Notes under the pieces: generated by a model
What the model saw: only the letters and a program-made list of their open reading frames with translations
Databases searched by the model: none
What the model was told of the DNA's origin: nothing
Made by a program: the position numbers and the translations under genes
Assembly (NCBI GenBank): GCA_029959085.1
Contig: JARWIR010000001.1
Span: 69,440,899-69,504,898, forward strand
Direction: 5' to 3'
Source of the DNA: Nemophila menziesii
Taxonomy: Eukaryota > Streptophyta > Magnoliopsida > Boraginales > Hydrophyllaceae
Length of the DNA stretch: 64,000 nucleotides
In this document: piece by piece, positions 56,360 to 64,000 of the stretch
Position numbering within the stretch: position 1 is the first letter of the stretch
How the letters are laid out: every line of letters starts with the position of its first letter

Positions 56360-57679
56360 TTAACCAGCGCGTGGCTGGTTACCGGTGTTGCGTTCTGGAC
56401 CTTTATCTCCCGTAACAGCATCATAAATCGCGTTTTGAAGTGTATTTACGCCTAAGATCAAATTTCGAAGCAGGTCCAATTCTTTTGTAACGTTTCCCAA
56501 GGTAGCAATCATCTTCTCTTGATTCTCTTCCAACACCTGAATCTTCGATTCCAACTCAGGGACAGTCTTCGCTTTCTTCGATAGAGGAGTTCTAGGACTT
56601 TTGGTAGATCGTGTTGCCTCCTCATGGATGTTCTTGATCGTGCTCAATGCTATACTCACACCAACTGAAACAAAGTCAATATATGCGTTCTTACGCGGGA
56701 TCTTTGCGTCTAGACACAAATGAGTAATAGTGCAAGGGAACTTGAGATTTTGTTGTTTCATTGGGGATTTCGCGAACTCCATGATTGTGTCATAAATAAT
56801 CTTAGCAACATCATTTGGCTCCTCCTCCAAAATACACTTAATAACAATTACATGCTCTTTCTTCAACTCGGAAGTGTGTTTAATACCAAAGAAAGTGGGT
56901 ATTATGAAACGAGACCAAACCTTCGCACGAGGTGTCAAACTACTGCTGTAAAACTGTCCAGGATATCTTTCTCCTTCAGGAATTGGGCTAGCCCCATTAA
57001 CAAGTACGGTCCCCCAAAGGGATTCAAAATCGAAAGAAGGGTCATTAAGAGTTTCTTGGAAAGGACATATTCTAGAAAAGTTGGGTAATTTCAAGGATTT
57101 CCGAATACGTTCAACAGAGAAAGGAACTACCTTTTTACGGATATCAATTGCATCACGGGAGGTAGCTAGACCTTCATAAAATTCTCGCACAAAAGTAGGA
57201 ATAAACTCAAGTTTCCTTTCTTGCAATTCTTTCCAACCAAACTTACTACATGTCACAGCATATTCCTTGTGTTCACTACTCATAATACCCTTGGGAAAAT
57301 TTGTCTCCTCACCAAACTTCAAAAATTCAATTCTTTCACGAACCTGAGTATTCCAACAAGTATAAACCCTCTTAGGCTTGTGGGCCCACATCTTCACACG
57401 CGGAGGTTTCTGTTGAACTGGCACTTCCGGAACCTCTTGTTCAGTTTCATTCTCAATGTTCTTCTCAATTTCCTCTTCTTGCTCCTTCTCACTTTCTGGC
57501 TCATCAATTAATCTTCTCTTTTGTCCTGTGATTTCTATTCTTTTGGGATCAAGCTTAACTTCATCAATTTTTCGTTTAGAACGCGAATCAGGAATCTCAA
57601 TAGCTTGGTCTTGGGAACCACCAATGGTGGTTTTCCTTCTAGTAGCAGTTCTTCGGAAATCACCGGTTCTGTTAGTCAT
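56360..57679 (-). CDS. Accessory protein of F, putative plant transposon domain plus coiled coil
   Basis: Frame open from 57700; the first ATG is at 57679, giving 439 codons to the stop at 56360. N-terminus is Lys/Arg-rich, then a Glu-rich stretch (SEKEQEEEIEKNIENETEQE). The core follows the PF20167 pattern: FGWKELQERKLEFIPTFVRE, then FYEGL, VVPFSVERIRKSLKLP, LTPRAKVWSRFIIPTF, then AKIIYDTIMEFAK and LKFPCTITHLCLDAKI. The C-terminus is a coiled coil (ELESKIQVLEENQEKMIATL, then a heptad stretch). No membrane segment. The same pattern and layout as the B1 copia accessory protein; I cannot run an alignment. Function unknown. Confidence 0.8.
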   Translation of the reverse strand: MTNRTGDFRRTATRRKTTIGGSQDQAIEIPDSRSKRKIDEVKLDPKRIEITGQKRRLIDEPESEKEQEEEIEKNIENETEQEVPEVPVQQKPPRVKMWAHKPKRVYTCWNTQVRERIEFLKFGEETNFPKGIMSSEHKEYAVTCSKFGWKELQERKLEFIPTFVREFYEGLATSRDAIDIRKKVVPFSVERIRKSLKLPNFSRICPFQETLNDPSFDFESLWGTVLVNGASPIPEGERYPGQFYSSSLTPRAKVWSRFIIPTFFGIKHTSELKKEHVIVIKCILEEEPNDVAKIIYDTIMEFAKSPMKQQNLKFPCTITHLCLDAKIPRKNAYIDFVSVGVSIALSTIKNIHEEATRSTKSPRTPLSKKAKTVPELESKIQVLEENQEKMIATLGNVTKELDLLRNLILGVNTLQNAIYDAVTGDKGPERNTGNQPRAG

Positions 57680-58072
57680 CTCTTTCCACCCCAAACTCAA
57701 AACTTCAAATAATGAGAAACTTAGAGAAAAAGTTTAGAATTATGATGTTTTGAGGCTTAGGACTTGAAGAACTAGGTGGAATATGAGATGGGTTTTGTTT
57801 AATTTGGATGGGAGAAGAAAGAATTGGGTTTAATTTAAGGATTTGATGAAGAAAAATCTTGGGAAAAAAAACTAAGGATTTGATGTTATTTTGGAGAGGA
57901 GGTGAGTTGATTTTGTGTTTTTGTGGTGAAAGAGGGTAGGATTTGATGATATATAGAGTTTTTGTTGATGATTTTCGGATGTGGAGAGGCTATTGGTGCG
58001 TTTTAGGTAAAAACTTGCAGAAGAGGCTAAGAAAACTAGGTTAAAAACCCAAAAACCGACATCACAGCTTCA
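57680..58072 (-). other. F leader between palindrome array and accessory ORF
   Basis: Non-coding, AT-rich to pyrimidine-rich on the minus strand; includes a TTGAGTTTGGGGTGG tract at about 57687-57701 directly before the ATG, the same phrase that recurs as a purine tract in E. Confidence 0.55.
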
Positions 58073-58612
58073 AAACCGGTTTCCCGGTTTCGAAAATCCG
58101 GGTACCCGGTTCCGCGTCGCTGTGACGGCGCGGAAAATTTACTTAATTGATTTTTTTTTAATACCTTGATACGCACCAAGACGACGGACCCCAAGACGCA
58201 GGGTCAGAGATTTTACTCGCCGAAACCGGGTTCCCGGTTTTGTAGAATGCGGGTACCCGGATTTTGTCGATGGCGCGAGCCAAGACGCACCAAAACGCAG
58301 CCTCTCAAAATGCTGGGTCAGAGATATTGGAAGATTACAGCTCCGAAACCGGGTACCCGGTTTTGCCAAATGCGGATTCCCGGTTTTGTGTCGATGGCGC
58401 GAATCAAAACGCAGCAAAACGCAAGCCACCAAGACGTTGGGTCAGAGATTTTCACAAGTCACAGCACCAAAACCAGGTTCCCGGTTTCGAAAATCCGGGT
58501 ACCCGGTTCCGACGCTGTGTCGTGAACCAAGACGCCAAGTGTTGCGTGTATAAGGTTGGTACCAGCTCCAAAACCGGGTTCCCGGTTTTTGCGAAACCGG
58601 GTACCCGGTTTC
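58073..58612 (-). promoter_or_regulatory. F paired-palindrome array upstream of the accessory gene
   Basis: AAACCGGGTACCCGGTTT-type units at centres 58081.5/58103.5, 58231.5/58254.5, 58354.5/58377.5, 58478.5/58500.5 and 58579.5/58602.5; spacings 22, 23, 23, 22, 23. Pairs are 151, 123, 123 and 102 bp apart. The nearest pair is about 400 bp upstream of the accessory ATG. Layout corresponds pair by pair to that of E. Confidence 0.9.
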
Positions 58613-58844
58613 TCCTGGACATCCAACCTATTTTTCTCCTATTTTCGCCTTATCGACCCCATACTCATGACCTTTTTACCCCTGAAATCATCAAAAACAA
58701 CTACCCTTCCTCATTTCTTAATAATAAACACTAAAATTACGAAAATCAAACTATTCTACATTGCGAAAATTTAAAAACTCAACTAATATACAAAGAATTG
58801 GCTTTTGTTTAACGTCGTTAAGCTCGACGGGTTACCTCACGCTT

Positions 58845-61800
58845 CTAAGGAGTCTCGAGGAGATACATGACCTCTCCGGGATGTGGATCTTCCGAGCGAT
58901 TGGTATCTTCACCTCCATGGTATATTTTCAATCTGTGACCGTTTACCATGAAGGTACGGTTCTCTAGCGGATGTTCTATTTCTATAGCTCCATGAGGTGT
59001 AAATTTGGTCACAATGTATGGACCTGACCACTTAGATCTTAACTTACCCGGATAATTGCTGAACTTTGAATTATACTTCAGTACTATTTGCCCCATTTCA
59101 AAGTTCTTTGTACGAATCCGATTGTCATGCCATTTCTTTGTGTTTTCTTTGTAAAGTTTGGCATTTTCATAAGCATGCAATCGGAATCCGTCAAGTTCGT
59201 TAAGCTTCATCATATGATTCTTCCCGGCTAAGATAGGATCTAATTTCAACTGCGCAATCGCCCAATAGGCACCCATTTCAAGCTCAAGAGGTAAGTGACA
59301 AGCCTTACCATACACCATACGATAGGGAGATGCACCAACTGGAGTCTTAAACGCAGTACGATAGGCCCACAATGCATCATCTAACTTCATGGACCAATCT
59401 TTTCTTGTAGGACCAACGATTTTCTCTAGGATTGACTTAACTTCACGATTCGAAACTTCAGCTTGACCATTGGATTGTGGATGATATGCAGTAGATACAA
59501 GGTGTCTTACTCCATACTTCTCTAGAACAGTCTTCAAATATTTATTAACGAAATGAGATCCTCCATCGCTAATAATCACTCTAGGTGTGCCATGTCTAGT
59601 GAAAATATGTGATTTCAAGAACTTAATCACCACTCGTGAATCATTGGTTGGTAAAGCCACCGCTTCTACCCACTTAGATACATAATCAACAGCTAATAAG
59701 ATGTAGAGGTTACCATTTGAAGGAACGAAAGGACCCATAAAGTCTATACCCCAAACATCGAATATTTCAACTTCTAACACATTATTGCGTGGCATCTCAT
59801 CCCTCTTGGATATGTTTCCGGTAAACTGGCATCTCGTACATCTCTTAACATATTCATGACAATCTTTAACAAGAGAAGGCCAGTAAAAACCTGATTGGAA
59901 TACCTTAGCAGCAGTTCTATCTCCGTTGAAATGTCCTCCATATAGTGAATCATGGCATCCAGCTATAATGGCTTCAGTTTCCTCTGTTGCTACACATCTT
60001 CGTATCATTTGATCAGCACAAACTTTGTAGAGGAACGGATCCTCCCAAAAGAACTGTCTAGCACGATGAGCTAACCTCTTTCTTTCTTGATAAGTAGAAC
60101 CTTCAGGAAAAACACCACTCACCACTAAATTTGCAATATCTGCATACCATGGAGCTTCATAATCTTGAACAACGAATAAACTCTCATCAGGAAATTCTTC
60201 TCTAACTGCTTCAGTACCCCTATTCATCTCTGAACCCTCTAAACGCGATAGATGATCTGCAACCTGATTCTCACAACCCTTTCTATCTTTGATTTCTAAA
60301 TCGAACTCTTGAAGTAATAAAACCCATCTGATTAACCTTGGTTTCGCATCTTTCTTTTCCATGAGATATCTGATAGCGGAATGATCTGTATAAACAATAA
60401 CTTTCGCTCCAAGAAGATAAAAGCGAAATTTATCAAATGAATATACCACTGCTAGCAACTCCTTTTCTGTAACTGTGTAATTAATCTGAGCACCATTAAA
60501 AGTTTTACTAGCATAGTAAATCGAATGAAAAACCTTCTCTTTTCTCTGTCCCGATACAGCTCCCATACACAAATCACTCGCATCACACATAACCTCAAAC
60601 GGTAAATTCCAATCTGGAGGTAACACCATAGGAGCAAAAATAAGCTTTTCCTTAATTGCTTGGAAAGCCGCTAAACAAGCTTCATCAAAAAGGAATTTGG
60701 AATCTTTTTCGAGTAAGTTGCATAACGGTTTAGCAATCTTAGAAAAATCCTTAATAAAACGCCTATAAAAGCCAGCATGGCCAAGAAAACTTCTTACCCC
60801 TTTAACGGAAACAGGAGGGGGAAGAGTTTTAATTACCTCAATCTTTGCTCTATCAACCTCTAACCCAGCACTCGAAACTTTGTGACCTAGAACAATACCT
60901 TCGCGAACCATGAAATGACACTTCTCCCAGTTTAGCACCAAGTTTGTTTCCTTACATCTTATTAACACTTTCTCCAAGTTATCTAAACATTTATCAAAAT
61001 CATCACCAAACACGGAGAAATCGTCCATAAACACTTCAAGGAAATTATCGATCATATCCCAGAAGATGGCCATCATACATCTTTGAAAAGTAGCGGGAGC
61101 GTTACACAACCCAAATGGCATTCTGCGATATGCAAAAGTACCAAATGGTCATGTAAAGGTAGTCTTATGTTGATCTTCTGGAGCCACGTAAATCTGATTG
61201 TACCCGTAGTAGCCATCCAAGAAACAGTAATATTCTCTTCCGGCTAATTTATCTAACATTTGATCGATGAAGGGCAAAGGGAAGTGATCTTTTCTGGTGG
61301 CTTTATTCAGCTTCCTGTAATCCATGCAAACTCTCCAACCAACTACCGTTCTTGAAGGAATCCCCTCATTTTTATCATTCAGAACTGTTGTCATTCCTCC
61401 TTTCTTCGGTACGTACTGAACTGGGCTCACCCATTCACTACTCGAAATGGGATAAATAATCCCCGCATCTAAAAGCTTAATCACCTCTTTCTTCACTACA
61501 TCTTTCATAACGGGCATTAATCTCCTTTGACCTTCAACTGAGCGTGCATTGTCATCTTCAAGTATAATTTTGTGTTGACAATAGGATGGACTAATGCCTT
61601 TGATGTCAGCAATTGTCCAACCTATTGCCTCTTTGTTGGCTCTCAACACACGCAACAGTTTATCTTCTTGAGGACCTGTTAAATTAGCTGAAACAATAAC
61701 AGGTAGAGTTTCATTAGTACCTAAATACGCGTACCTCAAGTGTGCTGGTAACGGTTTTTCTTCCAATTCCGGAGGAGATTCAATTGAAGGCTTCTTTTTA

Positions 61801-64000
61801 GGAACAATCTCCCCCGGTTCTCTTACAGGTTCATAGGCAAGACGCCTATACTTAGGATTTTCAGAATTGAGAGCTGCCACTGTTTCGGCCAGCTCTTCCA
61901 TTATCTCAGGCAAATATAATGTTAAAGCGGCCTGCAAAATATCATCATAATTAAAACAATCAAATACCTCTTGCGATGCCTGCTCAATTACATCCATTCG
62001 GAAGCAATCCTCTTGAGAATCTGGAAATTTCATAGCTCGGAACACATTGAATTTGACTTCCTCATCTTGGATCTTCATCGTTAATTCGCCATTCTCTACA
62101 TCAATTAAGGTACGCCCCGTGGCTTGAAATGGTCTACCCAAAATAATGGGGACATTTCTATCCGCGTCATATTCTAGTATTACGAAGTCAACGGGAAATA
62201 TAAGTGTACCTGCCTTAACGAGGACATCCTCAATTCGGCCTTCAGGATGTGCAAGAGTCCTATCCGCCATTTGCAAGACCATAGAAGTAGGTATTGCTTC
62301 TCCAATTTTTAGCTTATCAAAGATCGATTTGGGCATCAAATTGATGCTTGCACCCAAATCACATAGCGCTTTTCCTTTCCATTCTTCTCCAATCGATATC
62401 GGAATCGTGAAACTCCCAGGATCAACTAACTTTGGAGGTAATTTACTCTGGCAAATTGTACTACACTCTTCAGGGAGACCAATCATCTCATTATCACAAT
62501 AAGGCCTTTTGTTAGTGAGGGCCCTCTTCAAAAACTTCGTATACTTAGGAATATCTCGAATAGCCTCTAGTAACGGAATATTAATACTTAGACCCTTCAC
62601 TCTATTAAAGAATTTCTGAAATTCACCCAAATCACCCTTTTTCTGAACTCGAGATGGAAACGGTGGTGGAGGGCGATTAATCACAATATCATCTTTCTTT
62701 TTCGGAATTTCACTTGGTCTCTCTATTTCTTCAACCTCACTATCTTTTTCTTTCTCTTTCTCACCAACTTCCTTTTATTTTATTGGAACTTCTTTTTCTT
62801 TCATAACGGGAAAAGGAGGTGGAGGAAGGTTCTTACCACTTCTTAATGTAACAGCTTTACAATCTTCATGTTGTCTCAGATTTTCTGTGTCACTAGGGAG
62901 TTGCCCTTGTGGACGCTGATTAAGCTGTTTCGCAAATTGTTCCATTTGATTCTGCATTAATTTCACATTTGCTTCAGACGCTTGTTGACGTTCCATAGCT
63001 TGTGTCTGAAGAGCAATTAAACTTTCAACGGTTTTTTGAAGGGTAACTACTCCTTCTTGTGGATGGGCAGGTAAGGCTTTTTGGTTCATGGTTTCATCGT
63101 AAGTATTTTGAGGAGCTTGTCTTTGTACATAATTACCCTGATTCTGTCCTCCTTGATAATTGTTGTGTGGTCTTGGATTGTAGTTGTTACCTTGGGGACG
63201 CGGCTGATACGCATATGTAGGATTGGTGGCCCCATTAGGATTCGAGTATTGAAACCCAGGATGGTTTCTGTTAGGCTGATATCCATTACCACTTGAATTA
63301 AAGTTCCCTCTATTGGACACAAACATCACAGGCTCTTGATTATTCAGACAATTTTCCTCATCATGATCATCTACCCTGCAAATTGAACACATATAAACCT
63401 CTTGTGCAGCTTGAACAGCTACCTTCTTACCCGAAAATCCCCCTTTTACAGCTAGTGTAAGCTGTTTCAATTGTTGCTCTATAGTAGTTTTAATCTTTTT
63501 TTCAAGCGTAGCAAATTTTTCTTCGATATTAACATTACTCACTCCTTTAACCGGGGTTCTTACCGAAGTCCACCCAACTTCATTCTTGACTGTTCTTTCC
63601 AAAATGATTTTTGCATGAACGGGTTGAACTTGAAGAAATCCCGCACCACATAACAAATCCAATTTCTCTCTCGAAGTCCCATCAAGGCCTTTGTAAAATA
63701 TTTTTAGTTATTGTTGTTCTGTAAAGCCATGATCGGGAACCCTTCGTAAACACATCTGAAATCTTGTCCAACTCTTACCCAAAGTTTCATCATACTCTTG
63801 ACGGAAATGTGTTAACTCAAGTTGATCATCTAACCTCATGTTACTTGGGTAAAACCTGTCAAAGAAAGCAGTTTCTAATTGGTCCAAGTTTGTTATCTTA
63901 GTAGGATCTTGTGTATCGTGCCATTCACTTGCTCCATCAATGACAAAAAATCGAAACGCAGCATAATACAGTTGTTCTCTTGAAACCCCTTGTGTGATGT
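58845..64000 (-). pseudogene. pol: F gag-pol in one frame with three nonsense codons
   Basis: One continuous frame from the window edge to 58845. Gag: WHDTQDPTKITN, zinc knuckle CSICRVDDHDEENC (about 63380). Protease: CDLGASINLMP (about 62340). [44 protein letters not shown] and active site [10 protein letters not shown]. RNase [23 protein letters not shown]. Integrase: H...H zinc region ending CTRCQ, then [16 protein letters not shown] and [13 protein letters not shown], and tail [11 protein letters not shown]. Order PR-RT-RH-INT is diagnostic of gypsy. In-frame stops at 63708-63710, 62775-62777 and 61149-61151; no frameshift found. Confidence 0.9.

Larger units (their letters stand above)
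54049..64000 (-). mobile_element. F: Athila-type gypsy element, minus strand, 5' end off-window
   Basis: 3' LTR at 54049-55612; then, moving right, accessory ORF, palindrome array and gag-pol running to the window edge. It inserted into the inverted-repeat arm; the left TSD copy is probably AGTAC (54044-54048). It is related to E (shared palindromes, gag, protease and phrases) but keeps RT, RNase H, integrase and accessory gene. Three nonsense codons make it non-functional or readthrough-dependent. Confidence 0.92.

Noticed and set aside
57680..57700. Accessory ORF of F starting at 57700
   Set aside because: That codon is TTG inside the conserved TTGAGTTTGGGG tract; the first ATG is at 57679.

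Overview
The window is a transposon graveyard and nursery from a plant nuclear genome, almost certainly a eudicot. It is AT-rich and carries Sirevirus-type Ty1/copia elements, Athila-type Ty3/gypsy elements with tRNA-Asp primer sites, LINE tails, and hAT, MULE and CACTA remnants. Captured gene pieces resemble plastid and nuclear plant genes. I see no intact host gene, rRNA, tRNA or CRISPR array. Boundaries were worked out by eye from LTR ends, target-site duplications (TSDs) and reading frames.

Layout. (1) 1-12658: 3' part of B1, a copia element that lost pol but keeps gag pieces and an intact 412-codon accessory ORF. Its 3' LTR is split by A (4672-12303, TSD GAAAC), a complete, apparently intact Sirevirus with near-identical LTRs. 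(2) 12659-24640: G0, an old Athila-type element, interrupted by B2 (12949-19873, TSD GATTC), a second pol-less copia element of the B1 family. (3) 24641-25778: CACTA 5'-end remnant. (4) 25779-34923: E, a young Athila-type element (1551-bp LTRs, TSD ATTTC) with one 949-codon gag-protease ORF and no reverse transcriptase. (5) 34929-42015: relics of another Athila (minus), an unknown ORF and a copia element with its LTR. (6) 42016-45758: LINE tail, hAT element, Tat-like gag relic and a possible Stowaway. (7) 45759-48653: a Pack-MULE (TSD ATTCATTAA) with pieces of three unrelated plant genes. (8) 48654-54048: hairpin repeats, an unassigned GC-richer stretch, and inverted arms around a LINE that itself holds a TRIM-like element. 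(9) 54049-64000: F, a minus-strand Athila running off the right edge, with one gag-pol frame broken by three nonsense codons and an intact accessory ORF.

How the parts fit. Two systems run in parallel. On the copia side, A can supply pol and shares its primer site and polypurine tract with pol-less B1 and B2. On the gypsy side, F-like elements can supply RT and integrase to pol-less E. Accessory ORFs with similar pattern and architecture (basic N-terminus, putative plant transposon domain, coiled coil) sit between the gag/pol region and the 3' LTR in both superfamilies. Upstream of them, and in the copia LTRs, lie short palindromes. They come in pairs 20-23 bp centre to centre (about two helical turns), and the pairs recur roughly every 93-123 bp. 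This holds in A, B1, B2, G0, E and F although the palindrome itself differs between groups. I consider this paired-palindrome plus accessory-protein arrangement the best candidate for an undescribed system. A cis-site/regulator pair, possibly for anti-silencing or an internal promoter, is inference.
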